A DNA stretch of 45,167 bases from a virus, in the IMG/VR virus record IMGVR_UViG_3300048588_000233, positions 1-45,167 of that record; one strand, written 5' to 3'. The notes under the pieces were generated by a model, which saw only the letters and a program-made list of their open reading frames with translations, was not told the DNA's origin and made no database searches. The position numbers were made by a program, and so were the translations under genes. This document shows positions 17,363-25,155 of this stretch, piece by piece; position 1 is the first letter of the stretch, and each line of letters opens with the position of its first letter.

Positions 17363-18258
17363 AGCAAAGATGGGTTGTATCTGTGGTGTCTTTCAAACTT
17401 CAGTTTTACCTTCTCGTTTGTATTGAAATTGTTTTGGTTTACCTTATTATTATCTGAAGAAAGCCTTTCCCATTGGTTATTTCCTTTGTATAAATAAATC
17501 TCTTGGCTAATAGCAAGGTCAAACATCAACGGCATAAATCTTTTTGGCACTTTGGATGTTAACGTAATACCGCTTTCAACTTCATTTCCTAAATCCTTTA
17601 GGTAATCTATTCCGTCAATCGTGCCGTAGTTTTTTGCTTTATCTTCAAACTCTGAATTTTCAAATAGCCAATAGGAATAACCCCCTAAAGAGTTTTTGAA
17701 TTTTACATACGATGCCTCACAGCCCTTAATCTTTCTAATTTCTTTTAATTCGTCCGGTACAACATTGCTCTTTTCCATCTGCTTTGCGCTATTGAAATAA
17801 TAATAATCAATAGGATAACCGCCCCACTGTGGTATCTTTTCAGTTGGAATTAATGGAGTGTTTGTTGATACAGTTTGATTGGAGGCGTAAGTTCTTTTAC
17901 CACCACTTACAAATGTTTTATCAAATGGAGCTTTGAAAGTTGCTGTGCCGTTATTCAATACTTCTTTGATTAGAAATTTAATCTTTATCCAATTGTTCTG
18001 CACCACAAAAGGTGTTAGGGTAGAGTAGTTTGTATTGTGTGTAATATCTTTAAAGGCTGTTCTAACAACAGGCGAAATATCAAACTTTATCGAAGTCTGT
18101 CCGTAGGTATAAAGCCTTAAAGGGTTTATTGAAATAGGAGATTCAAAAGAAGAAGGGAAATACTCAATATATCTTGTGTCCGAACTCAACCCCGAAACTG
18201 TTAAAAAGATTGGGTTGTGTGCAAGATATAAGTCTGCGGTTATTGTTATTGCGCTCAT
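17350..18258 (-). CDS. Tail protein, probable distal tail component
   Basis: The 302-aa protein has beta-sandwich-like strands throughout (SAITITADLYLAHNPIFLTVSGL, SIKFDISPVVRTAF). It is coupled to the neck-type gene upstream (ATGA) and to the 636-aa tail gene downstream. Position suggests a tail-tip or tail-tube-associated protein; no named family is recognised. Confidence 0.55.
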   Translation of the reverse strand: MSAITITADLYLAHNPIFLTVSGLSSDTRYIEYFPSSFESPISINPLRLYTYGQTSIKFDISPVVRTAFKDITHNTNYSTLTPFVVQNNWIKIKFLIKEVLNNGTATFKAPFDKTFVSGGKRTYASNQTVSTNTPLIPTEKIPQWGGYPIDYYYFNSAKQMEKSNVVPDELKEIRKIKGCEASYVKFKNSLGGYSYWLFENSEFEDKAKNYGTIDGIDYLKDLGNEVESGITLTSKVPKRFMPLMFDLAISQEIYLYKGNNQWERLSSDNNKVNQNNFNTNEKVKLKFERHHRYNPSLLWSN

Positions 18259-18740
18259 ACAAATATTTCTTTTACGTTTCTTTCAAATTCATTTTTTACC
18301 GCTAAGGCTACAAGGTTTCGGTATTCGTTCTGTACAAATGAAACCACTTCGGGGCTTTCCAATACTTCCAATAAATCCGTTCCCTCTGGATAAGATAAAC
18401 TTCCATTCTCTCCGAGCCTATAAGCAATCTGCACTCCAAAATCCGTTAAGCCTCTCGCATTTAACCATCCTTTAAATTCTGGATTAAAATTTGCCATTCC
18501 ATAAGCCCATTTTCTCAAGGCATCAGGTTCTTGATTTTGGTTAGGGCCACGACCTCTTGCCAAAAACTCGGAATAGTCCTGCCCACGAATGACCCCGATA
18601 TTGGGTTCTCTTGCTTCGGTTTCAAGACTATCCAACCATTGCCCCGTGGCGTTCATTCCCAACTCATTGAATTTTGGGATAAGGAAACGTTCTACAACGG
18701 TGTCCATTATACTAACTATGTCCTCTGGTGGTATCGTCAA
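18255..18740 (-). CDS. Neck / tail-completion-like protein
   Basis: The 161-aa protein contains a YSEFLARGRGPNQN stretch that recalls the HK97 gp10-like and related tail-completion proteins of Bacteroidota phages, followed by a helical C-terminus. It overlaps the small membrane gene by 29 bases upstream and the tail gene by 4 bases downstream. The role is inferred from motif and location. Confidence 0.5.
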   Translation of the reverse strand: MTIPPEDIVSIMDTVVERFLIPKFNELGMNATGQWLDSLETEAREPNIGVIRGQDYSEFLARGRGPNQNQEPDALRKWAYGMANFNPEFKGWLNARGLTDFGVQIAYRLGENGSLSYPEGTDLLEVLESPEVVSFVQNEYRNLVALAVKNEFERNVKEIFV

Positions 18741-18918
18741 AATTCATTAATTGGTTAATTCGTTTATTGTACTGCTGCGCTGCGTATCTTCCTTTCTCGG
18801 TTGATAAATCACAGGCGTTTCGTTTCTTTTGCAAGTCTCTTAGCTTATAATATCTTACTGCGTGAAAACCCATCCCTATAAGGACAAGTATTAAAATTAT
18901 TAGTAGTGCTGTTTTCAT
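18712..18918 (-). CDS. Small membrane protein with N-terminal anchor
   Basis: The 68-aa protein has one strong membrane helix at residues 3-20 (TALLIILILVLIGMGFHA) and a basic helical tail. It is an odd member of the tail module. An ATTCTAAATA dyad (18928-18950) lies only 9 bases upstream of its start, so this gene and those downstream may be separately regulated. Function unknown. Confidence 0.58.
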   Translation of the reverse strand: MKTALLIILILVLIGMGFHAVRYYKLRDLQKKRNACDLSTEKGRYAAQQYNKRINQLMNFDDTTRGHS

Positions 18919-18927
18919 ATCTTATTT

Positions 18928-18950
18928 TTATTTAGTCTAATTCTAAATAA
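18928..18950. promoter_or_regulatory. ATTCTAAATA dyad, site 1
   Basis: TTATTTAG and CTAAATAA form a perfect 8-bp inverted repeat with a 7-base spacer (TCTAATT). It is immediately upstream of the 68-aa membrane gene. It shares a 17-base identity (ATTCTAAATAAGGAATT) with site 2 at 22835. Confidence 0.6.
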
Positions 18951-18973
18951 GGAATTAGGCAAAAATTTTTTAG

Positions 18974-19474
18974 TTATCTCGGCAATCTAAAATTAGCGGT
19001 TACTCTCCATCCAAAATAATTGTTATCCAAATACGCTTGTTCCATCGTTTCAACCCAGCTCAACTCATTTACTTGCAATCCTATAAACTCGCAGAAGTCA
19101 AGTTCCAAATCGCAATCAATACAATCTGCAATGGGTTTATAGATGGTGTCATATCTTCCATCTGCAACGGCATAACCTTTTATTTCGTTGTAATTGTTAG
19201 TTCCCAAATCACCCTTTCTAATAAAGTGAACGTTGAAAGAGTAATCACAACTATCAACAAACGTTTGTCCAGTACCTCCATTTCCATTATACGTCTTATA
19301 ATTCTTAACCTTTTTGATATTAGTTAGGAATACATAAGTACAGCAATCTTCTTCTGTTTGGGTTATGTTCGTGGCGTTCTCAAATAGGGGAGCAGAAAAC
19401 TCCCAGCACATATCGCACTTTTCATCTTCTTTCCACTTGGCTACTTGGTCTGCCCAAAATTTTACGATGTCCAT
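18974..19474 (-). CDS. Hypothetical tail-region protein, cysteine-rich
   Basis: The 166-aa protein has nine or more Cys residues (CDMCW, EEDCCTY, DCIDCDLELDFC), unusual for a cytoplasmic phage protein, and may bind metal or form disulphides in the virion. It sits between the tail-chaperone-like gene and the small membrane gene. A tail-terminator role is possible from size and order; no family is recognised. Confidence 0.55.
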   Translation of the reverse strand: MDIVKFWADQVAKWKEDEKCDMCWEFSAPLFENATNITQTEEDCCTYVFLTNIKKVKNYKTYNGNGGTGQTFVDSCDYSFNVHFIRKGDLGTNNYNEIKGYAVADGRYDTIYKPIADCIDCDLELDFCEFIGLQVNELSWVETMEQAYLDNNYFGWRVTANFRLPR

Positions 19475-19476
19475 TG

Positions 19477-19992
19477 TTAAAATTTACGTTTGCTTTTATC
19501 TTTTTGTATTCTAATCAAATTCTTCTGTATGTCCGCTTCCAGTTTCATCTTGCGCTGTTTATCGAATATCTTGTGGTAAGGCATCATTTCGATTTCTTCG
19601 TGGGTATAAACGCCCCATTCTTTAACAAGCATATCAATTAAATTATATTCCCCCAACTCGTTCAACGTTTCAATTCCAGCATTAACCATATCTGCATCGG
19701 GCTGGCTATTCAAAAATTCCTGCTCCATTTTTGCGATGGCTTTCAATTCATCATAGCAATATAAGATAATTTTCATTGCATCCCTTAAACTTATAACGGG
19801 AGATATTCCAAATTCTTTTAATATTTCCTCAAACTTCCCATCCATCAACATAGTTGGAAGCTCCGATTTGACAAACTTATAAGGGTAGTAAATCAACGGT
19901 TTGATTTCATTCCCTTTGTAACGTGCGCCCGTTTTCAATATAAACTTAAAATCCTTTGGCGGTATGCTTAATATCTTTTCGTTCAAACTCAT
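19477..19992 (-). CDS. Hypothetical protein after the large terminase, tail-chaperone-like
   Basis: The 171-aa alpha-helical protein contains LGEYNLIDMLVKEWGVYTHEEIEMMPYH, similar in feel to tail assembly chaperones (GpG type) that precede tape-measure genes. It overlaps the large terminase by 4 bases. No slippery sequence for a GpG-GpT frameshift was identified. The call is tentative. Confidence 0.5.
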   Translation of the reverse strand: MSLNEKILSIPPKDFKFILKTGARYKGNEIKPLIYYPYKFVKSELPTMLMDGKFEEILKEFGISPVISLRDAMKIILYCYDELKAIAKMEQEFLNSQPDADMVNAGIETLNELGEYNLIDMLVKEWGVYTHEEIEMMPYHKIFDKQRKMKLEADIQKNLIRIQKDKSKRKF

Positions 19993-21194
19993 CTTACACC
20001 TCCTGAACGGACTTTAATATTGTTCTTTTTTATCAAAGGATATAAGGCGTATCTAATAGCGTCAATATAATGGTTATTTTTATCCACGATTATTGGAAGT
20101 ATATCACCACTCCTTTTATCAATTTTATATGAATACAATCCAAACTCCTTTATTGTTTCTTTGCAATCTGGATGTATAATAATGCTATTGTAATTTCTTA
20201 AAAACTCAATGCCATCCTCAATTTTTAGTTTTGGTTCGCCAACTATTTTTTTAAGCCCTTTTCTCTTTACGTGACTAATACTTTCAGGTCTTGCGTTATC
20301 TGCTCTTACAGAGTACTTATCAAAGTCAGGTATTCTACTATTAATAAATTCAGCTGTATCATCAAGCTCTATCCCAACATCACCAGCCTCGTGTCTTACG
20401 TATAGGTTTACACTATCTGTATAAACACATATTCCAACAGTAGGGTCTTGGCTAAATCCCCAATCCAAACCTTGAAGCCTTGTCCATTCTTTTTCAGGTT
20501 CAAAATAATCAATGTAATACTTATCCTTAAAAACTAAAGCATCTGATTTTTTATTATACGCACCGTTCCATATATGGTCGTAATCTTCTGGACTTAACCT
20601 AAGCCTATCTGCTTCTCTTTCCCTTCTTAATGTTTCTGGAAGAAATGGATTCTGTTCAGAGTTTACGTGAACCAAAACCATATCATTGTTTAATTTTTGA
20701 AAGAATAAATCTACCGGATCTGTTTCTCTTTCTGGATTCCAACTAAACCACAATTCAGAATTTTCCTTTCTTATAGTTGGTCTTAATAATTTCAATGAAC
20801 GTGCCGAAAGGTTTTGCCCTTCTTCAACCCAAGCAATATCAAAACCCTCTAAAGACTTTATACTGTCTGCCGTATGGTCTTGCATCCCTTGAAACAATAT
20901 AACTCCATTTCCTTCTAACGCTCTTATTTCAGATTGTGTTATTCCAAACAAATGCGAAACCTTTAAATCTTCAATCTTTTGTTCAAGCAACCTTTTAGCC
21001 GAAAACTTCAAAGACTTTTGTATTTCACGAATACATACAGCTGATTTATTTGGGTCTAATATTAATTGCTCTATAAGTGCTTCAGCAAAAAAATGTGATT
21101 TCCCAGAACCTCTTCCACCTTTAGCGCCTTTATAGCGTTTCGGATATAATAATATTTCAGCCCACTCAGGGGTTTTAATTTTCAGTTCTAACAA
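19989..21194 (-). CDS. terL: Terminase large subunit (PBSX/Terminase_3 type)
   Basis: The 401-aa ATPase-nuclease packages DNA into proheads. The Walker A motif is at residues 26-33 (GGRGSGKS), Walker B and the catalytic Glu at about 119-125 (DIAWVEEG), and the C-terminal RNase H-like nuclease shows DWGFSQDP, RADNARPESI and a final HYIDAIRYAL. Length is normal for this class. It overlaps the small-subunit gene by 20 bases. Confidence 0.94.
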   Translation of the reverse strand: MLELKIKTPEWAEILLYPKRYKGAKGGRGSGKSHFFAEALIEQLILDPNKSAVCIREIQKSLKFSAKRLLEQKIEDLKVSHLFGITQSEIRALEGNGVILFQGMQDHTADSIKSLEGFDIAWVEEGQNLSARSLKLLRPTIRKENSELWFSWNPERETDPVDLFFQKLNNDMVLVHVNSEQNPFLPETLRREREADRLRLSPEDYDHIWNGAYNKKSDALVFKDKYYIDYFEPEKEWTRLQGLDWGFSQDPTVGICVYTDSVNLYVRHEAGDVGIELDDTAEFINSRIPDFDKYSVRADNARPESISHVKRKGLKKIVGEPKLKIEDGIEFLRNYNSIIIHPDCKETIKEFGLYSYKIDKRSGDILPIIVDKNNHYIDAIRYALYPLIKKNNIKVRSGGVR

Positions 21195-21660
21195 TCTGCC
21201 TTGTTATAGAGGTTATCTTATCTCCTTTAGTTGTATGGTCAATAGACTGCGAATCCTTCCATCCAAAGTTCTTTAATACAAATATATTTCCAGTGCATTT
21301 ATCACCATAAGCGGCTTGTATCTCGTGGTATTTCTCAATTCTTGTGATTGCTCTTTTTATAGGGTTGGAAAACTCTTCTTTATCTTGGTAGTCATAAAGG
21401 CTTGATTTATTACAAAATCCAACGTGTAATGTTAATCCTGTAATTGTTGGTGGTTCTGGTTTTCTAGTACATACTTGTATTTTTACTTTCTTTGTTCCAC
21501 CGTCCTTTTCATCCTCTTCAATCTCTTTGGTTTCATAATCGCCTTGTATCCAAATAAAATAATCCTCTACAAGTTTTGAGAACTTTAAAGGATCTGTGTG
21601 TATGGGTGGCCTTCCACCTTCATTGCCTTCTGCGTATTTATTTCCTTTTGGGGCTGCCAT
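21175..21660 (-). CDS. terS: Terminase small subunit
   Basis: The 161-aa protein is upstream of and overlaps terL. It begins with a Gly/Asn-rich basic arm (APKGNKYAEGNEGGRPP), then an HTH-like region (TITGLTLHVGFCNKSSLYDYQ) and a helical oligomerisation segment (PIKRAITRIEKYHEIQ), ending with LKNFGWKDSQ as seen in several small terminases. It recognises the packaging site. Its start overlaps the GIY-YIG-like gene stop as TAATG. Confidence 0.85.
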   Translation of the reverse strand: MAAPKGNKYAEGNEGGRPPIHTDPLKFSKLVEDYFIWIQGDYETKEIEEDEKDGGTKKVKIQVCTRKPEPPTITGLTLHVGFCNKSSLYDYQDKEEFSNPIKRAITRIEKYHEIQAAYGDKCTGNIFVLKNFGWKDSQSIDHTTKGDKITSITRQIVRTEN

Positions 21661-22064
21661 TATTTTCTAATTAAATAAAATCCCTCTTCTGACATTTCTT
21701 TTAAATGTTCTGAAAAGCCTTTTATAGTTTCGGGGCAAACTTTAAACCATTCTTTTCTTAATTCACAATCCCTTAAGTTGTCGTGTACGCATTCTTCCAT
21801 TTCATATACGTTTTTAAAATGGTTTATAGATATTAATTCAACTCCAAACGGATTGGCAGAATCTATATCGTTTATTCTTCTTCTTGGATTTGAACTGACG
21901 CCTATTTTATAAATATCAAAACCTTTAAGTTTTAAAATATATAAATATCCATCAGGTCTTTGTTTTGAATTTGCTAAACGTGCATTTTGAGTCATTAACT
22001 CTGATTGCCCTTTATAGTTGTATGTTTTTTTAAGAATAGGTTTTTTACAATATGTTTTTGCCAT
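21660..22064 (-). CDS. GIY-YIG-like nuclease (T5orf172 type) next to the terminase
   Basis: The 134-aa protein carries GYLYILKL...DIYKIGVSSNPRRRIND, a GIY-YIG-superfamily start of the T5orf172/MUG113 type, with Arg in NPRRRI and a later acidic residue in MEECVHDNL. The C-terminus (LRKEWFKVCPETI) fits the same family. It is coupled to terS by a TAATG overlap. It may be a free-standing mobile nuclease or a packaging accessory; HNH nucleases play such a role beside terminases in other phages. Confidence 0.72.
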   Translation of the reverse strand: MAKTYCKKPILKKTYNYKGQSELMTQNARLANSKQRPDGYLYILKLKGFDIYKIGVSSNPRRRINDIDSANPFGVELISINHFKNVYEMEECVHDNLRDCELRKEWFKVCPETIKGFSEHLKEMSEEGFYLIRK

Positions 22065-22068
22065 AGTC

Positions 22069-22284
22069 TTATTTGCTTAAATACTCGTCAACAATTTCGT
22101 TAGCTGTATGCTCTTGTAATTCTTTTTCATTCTTTATGAAGTAAATAAAAAAATCTGAAAGCTGTTCCCTTAAATTACAGATATGAAGTGTTTCCTTCTG
22201 TGTAGTATCGGGATTAGCCAAAGCGTATTTCTTTGTGACTATCTTTCCTGTTATTGAGGAACGGTATATTGTTTTGGTTTTCAT
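22069..22284 (-). CDS. Small hypothetical phage protein
   Basis: The 71-aa protein starts MKTKTIYRSSITGKIVTKKYALANPDTT, a pattern found in many short phage proteins (YR-S-TG-FVTK-YA-ANP-TT). The rest is helical and acidic. It abuts the 92-aa gene upstream with no gap. Function unknown. Confidence 0.6.
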   Translation of the reverse strand: MKTKTIYRSSITGKIVTKKYALANPDTTQKETLHICNLREQLSDFFIYFIKNEKELQEHTANEIVDEYLSK

Positions 22285-22563
22285 TTATGAATGGATTGAA
22301 CTTAATTCGTAATATTCAATTAATCTTTCCGCATAAGCTTCAACCTTTTCTTTTATTCTGGTCTGCTTAACTATTCCGAGTTTAGATTTATTGTTTAGGA
22401 TTAAAGCGTACTGTTCTAAATATTCAATTGATATCCCAAGACCTTCGTTTGGGTTTTTTTTAAATGGTTTTAACTCAATTGAATTTCTATGTGAATAATT
22501 ATCCATTCCGCCCATCATTGCTGACATAGCCGCCATTAAAACTAATCTTTCTTTCATTCCCAT
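22285..22563 (-). CDS. Small hypothetical protein
   Basis: The 92-aa protein has a Met-rich N-terminus (LVLMAAMSAMMGGMD) and a basic helical C-terminus. It starts at ATG 22563 preceded by the leader TAGAAATTATG that occurs before three other genes. A GC-rich hairpin (22581-22642) lies upstream. Function unknown. Confidence 0.58.
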   Translation of the reverse strand: MGMKERLVLMAAMSAMMGGMDNYSHRNSIELKPFKKNPNEGLGISIEYLEQYALILNNKSKLGIVKQTRIKEKVEAYAERLIEYYELSSIHS

Positions 22564-22580
22564 AATTTCTATTTTATTAA

Positions 22581-22642
22581 ACCCCCTCGCATTTTAAAAA
22601 GCATTCATCCTTACTTGGTCTTTTCTTCGATGGGAAGGGGGT
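22581..22642. other. Intercistronic hairpin, long loop
   Basis: ACCCCCT (22581-22587) pairs with AGGGGGT (22636-22642) around a 48-base loop between two minus-strand genes. It could be a weak terminator, processing site or structured leader of the 92-aa gene. Confidence 0.4.
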
Positions 22643-22645
22643 GTT

Positions 22646-22798
22646 TTAATATTCTATGTCTTGTAATGATTTTATCTCAATTACGTTTTCTTTCTCCGCC
22701 CAATCCAAAACAGCAAATCCTATAAGTGTGGGGTCGGTTGTTTCTTTCATCTTTCCCTCGATGTTTATATATACTTTGCTGTTTTTTATTTCAATCAT
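22646..22798 (-). CDS. Small 50-aa protein
   Basis: The ORF begins MIEIKNSKVYINIEGKMKE and ends SLQDIEY. It is acidic, with beta-strand-like alternation at the start. It has its own -7 box (TATATTTG on the minus strand, 22816-22823) and an ATTCTAAATA dyad above it, so it is probably a regulated first gene rather than noise. Function unknown. Confidence 0.55.
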   Translation of the reverse strand: MIEIKNSKVYINIEGKMKETTDPTLIGFAVLDWAEKENVIEIKSLQDIEY

Positions 22799-22815
22799 TG
22801 ATTGATAGGTATTTA

Positions 22816-22823
22816 CAAATATA
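22816..22823 (-). promoter_or_regulatory. -7 box upstream of the 50-aa gene
   Basis: TATATTTG on the minus strand matches TAnnTTTG, 17 bases before the ATG at 22798. There is no clear -33 TTG; that region is occupied by dyad site 2, which suggests repression or activation from there. Confidence 0.55.
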
Positions 22824-22834
22824 AAACTTTTTTG

Positions 22835-22857
22835 TTAATTAGAACCATTCTAAATAA
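22835..22857. promoter_or_regulatory. ATTCTAAATA dyad, site 2
   Basis: TTAATTAG - AACCATT - CTAAATAA is an 8-bp inverted repeat with one mismatch and the same 7-base spacer as site 1. It covers the -33 region of the promoter at 22816-22823. Confidence 0.62.
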
Positions 22858-22864
22858 GGAATTT

Positions 22865-23320
22865 TTAAAGAATGTTTTTTAAGGCGTTTTCTGTTAGGGT
22901 TAAGTTGTATTTGATTAAATCTTCGATGGTTTTATGCTCGCTTAATAAAATAAGACCTCTTCCATTAACCCTAAAAGCCATTTCATTATTCACTTTGCAT
23001 ATTTCAAACCCTTCAAATAAAACACGCTCTTTTGCATCGTAATAATCATATATTTCTTGCTTCAGACCAACAACAGACCTATCGCTGTAATCTAAAAAGT
23101 TTTTCCAATACTCAGGTTCTTCCAATACATTACCATCTTCATCTGTCGGGATAAACATTCCAAGTGATAGGGGAGTGGATAAAAATTTAGCGTAGTTATT
23201 TATTTCGTGAATAGCTTTTACAAAATCAATAGGTTTTGTGTTATTCATTTTTTCAAGTACATATTGCACCATTGTTTTATTCAGTGTTTTCATTTCACTT
23301 GCCTTTATTTGTTCTTCCAT
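22865..23320 (-). CDS. Hypothetical protein, 151 aa
   Basis: The protein is mixed alpha/beta, with a PTDEDGNVLEEPEYWKNF acidic loop and a VLFEGFEICKVNNEMAFRVNGRG strand region. No motif or membrane segment is seen. It follows a large-loop hairpin (23353-23431). Function unknown. Confidence 0.62.
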   Translation of the reverse strand: MEEQIKASEMKTLNKTMVQYVLEKMNNTKPIDFVKAIHEINNYAKFLSTPLSLGMFIPTDEDGNVLEEPEYWKNFLDYSDRSVVGLKQEIYDYYDAKERVLFEGFEICKVNNEMAFRVNGRGLILLSEHKTIEDLIKYNLTLTENALKNIL

Positions 23321-23352
23321 TGCTTTATTTGTTTTGGGTTGTGGGGGAGATT

Positions 23353-23431
23353 AAAAAGAGGTGTTACCCATATCCCGTTTATTGCTCTTGGACTGTGAGG
23401 CGTCATTAATCGCCCTTTCGCACCTCTTTTT
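23353..23431 (-). terminator. Hairpin terminator with large loop
   Basis: AAAAAGAGGTG (23353-23363) pairs perfectly with CACCTCTTTTT (23421-23431). On the minus strand the stem is followed by a T run. The 5' arm lies in the last codons of the 132-aa gene. An inner hairpin (GGCG...CGCC) occupies part of the loop. Confidence 0.5.
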
Positions 23432-23804
23432 TTAATGAATATTTCTTTTTATAAAACTCTTGTATTTCTAACAATTCAAGGTATTTTATTTTATTTGATT
23501 TTGATAATTGGTCAATTTCGTATTTCATTAAATCTAATTTTTTGGGCTCGTAACGTAAATATCTTTTATTGTAAATATTGTGAATTTTCAAATCAAAACG
23601 CCATCCTTTAAAAAATGGACAAAGAAATGAATAAAGCCAATCTATTTGATTATTGAACCTTTGGTATTTATTGTGTCGGTTAGCGTCATTATACCTTATA
23701 GGATAGCCCCAATCGGGATTAGTTGATTGATATACGTGGTCGTAAACGTACCTATGTAGTTTTTCAAACCAAACATTAAAAATATATTTAATTTTTGCAA
23801 TCAT
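23406..23804 (-). CDS. Hypothetical protein, 132 aa, rich in aromatic and basic residues
   Basis: The protein has an unusual density of Tyr, Trp, Phe and Lys (VYDHVYQSTNPDWGYPIRYND, WLYSFLCPFFKGWRF). No known domain is seen. One moderately hydrophobic patch (WLYSFLCPFF) is too short for a clear membrane helix. Function unknown. Confidence 0.55.
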   Translation of the reverse strand: MIAKIKYIFNVWFEKLHRYVYDHVYQSTNPDWGYPIRYNDANRHNKYQRFNNQIDWLYSFLCPFFKGWRFDLKIHNIYNKRYLRYEPKKLDLMKYEIDQLSKSNKIKYLELLEIQEFYKKKYSLKKEVRKGD

Positions 23805-23881
23805 ATTCCTACCTTTAATTTACTCTAATATACTGAAAAATAAGGACTTTCCAGCGTTTTTCTCGATTTATTTTTGTATAT

Positions 23882-24310
23882 TTAACTTTGTTTTTGTTCT
23901 TTGGAATCGTGTAATTTTACCCATCCCCAAGAAACCAATGTTTCAACACCTACCCCCATAAATGGAAGTGCGTAGCCTTTGGAGCGTAGATAGTCTAATA
24001 TTTCAAAACATTCAAATCTATGCTCTATTCTACCAAAACCAAATCTACAATCAATCCATTCTCTTACCTCGTTAATTAAATATTGAGGTTTAAAATCAAT
24101 TTTTAAAATTCTACCAACCTCAATAGCATCTTCAGCACTTATACTTGAAAGGGGTTTTAGTTTGAGAAAAGTATTTTCCATGTATTGAATTATAAATCTA
24201 TTTATTTGAGCCACTTGAAACTCTTCCCCGCCCGAATTTAAACCGTTATGAACATTTTGACCCCAATAAAGAGCGAAGAATTTAGCCTTGTTTCCTAATG
24301 TATTTTCCAT
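23882..24310 (-). CDS. Hypothetical protein common in flavobacterial phages
   Basis: The 142-aa protein starts MENTLGNKAKFFALYWGQNV, a pattern I associate with unannotated proteins of Bacteroidota phages. The remainder is helical with INEVREWIDCRFGFG. It follows the beta-barrel gene by 3 bases. Function unknown. Confidence 0.58.
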   Translation of the reverse strand: MENTLGNKAKFFALYWGQNVHNGLNSGGEEFQVAQINRFIIQYMENTFLKLKPLSSISAEDAIEVGRILKIDFKPQYLINEVREWIDCRFGFGRIEHRFECFEILDYLRSKGYALPFMGVGVETLVSWGWVKLHDSKEQKQS

Positions 24311-24313
24311 AAT

Positions 24314-24850
24314 TTAAAATCTTGTTTGTTTTCCTTTTAAATAATTAGTATTGACATCAAACCGAAGCCCAAAACCTAAGTTATAGCCCCATTTTTGGTT
24401 TTCAAGTTCTTTTCTCTGGTTAACGTTCACAAGGCAGATTGCAGATAGTTCTTTTGTAATTGGCAACTTTACCTCTCCGCTAAATTCAAAGTTATCATAA
24501 CGCTCATTCCATCGAAACGCATAACCGTAACCGATTAAAGGTGTTACATCAATTTTAAGTATATACGTATGGAACGAAAAACCAGCTTCAAATCCGAAAC
24601 GTGAATAGTCGCCACCGTAAAGCTGCGCATATTCATATTTCGGACTTACAACCAAATATCCTAAATCGCTATCGTTGCCTTGTAAGACAATCTTCATTTG
24701 AATATCTGCGGTGAACGGATCATTTCCGTGGTCGTCTTTTGTAAATGCTAATCTTGCATCTTGACTAATCTGAAAGCCTATTGCTTCCTGCGCCAATCCC
24801 GCTATTGTGAATAACAGGAAAATAATAATTAACTTTGTTTTCATAATCAT
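24314..24850 (-). CDS. Secreted outer-membrane beta-barrel protein
   Basis: The 178-aa protein has a clear Sec signal peptide (MKTKLIIIFLLFTIAGLAQEA, starting at Met3) with cleavage likely after AGLA. After it come amphipathic strands with Gly/aromatic alternation (GYLVVSPKYEYAQLYGG, FGFEAGFSFHTYILKIDVTPLIGYGYAF, WGYNLGFGLRFDV) typical of a small outer-membrane barrel. It lies among early accessory genes, not with virion genes. It may alter the host surface, for example to block superinfection; that is inference. Confidence 0.72.
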   Translation of the reverse strand: MIMKTKLIIIFLLFTIAGLAQEAIGFQISQDARLAFTKDDHGNDPFTADIQMKIVLQGNDSDLGYLVVSPKYEYAQLYGGDYSRFGFEAGFSFHTYILKIDVTPLIGYGYAFRWNERYDNFEFSGEVKLPITKELSAICLVNVNQRKELENQKWGYNLGFGLRFDVNTNYLKGKQTRF

Positions 24851-24875
24851 TTGTGTTTAAGTGGTTATTTTTAAG

Positions 24876-24909
24876 AGGGTGGTTATTGCTTCCGACGGCT
24901 TGCCACCCT
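24876..24909. other. Intercistronic hairpin
   Basis: AGGGTGG (24876-24882) pairs with CCACCCT (24903-24909) around a 20-base loop, between the 58-aa gene and the beta-barrel gene. On the plus strand a T-rich tract follows. It may act as a processing or terminator structure. Confidence 0.4.
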
Positions 24910-24914
24910 TTGTT

Positions 24915-25091
24915 TTATTTTGAATTAACAACCCTTTCTATTTTATCAAGGGCTGTTTTTACCTTATCCGACAAGCTATCTACATCATAAACCTCCGAAA
25001 TAAGTTCGTGAAGTATATCAAGTTCATAATCCATTTTCCTCGCCTCTTGTTGGGTATAAGTTTTGTTTTTATATTTATTCCAATTGGCCAT
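24915..25091 (-). CDS. Small helical protein, 58 aa
   Basis: The ORF reads MANWNKYKNKTYTQQEARKMD and then an acidic helical stretch ending IERVVNSK. It starts at 25091 behind the recurring leader TAGAAATTATG. No function is recognised. Confidence 0.55.
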   Translation of the reverse strand: MANWNKYKNKTYTQQEARKMDYELDILHELISEVYDVDSLSDKVKTALDKIERVVNSK

Positions 25092-25115
25092 AATTTCTAT
25101 TTTTATTAATTTAAT

Positions 25116-25149
25116 AGGGGCGGGTTAATCTTGGCGGATGTCTGCCCCT
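25116..25149. other. Intercistronic hairpin
   Basis: AGGGGC (25116-25121) pairs with GCCCCT (25144-25149), followed on the plus strand by a T-rich run. It is another example of a GC-rich hairpin directly before a leader in this accessory region. Confidence 0.38.
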
Positions 25150-25155
25150 TGTTTT

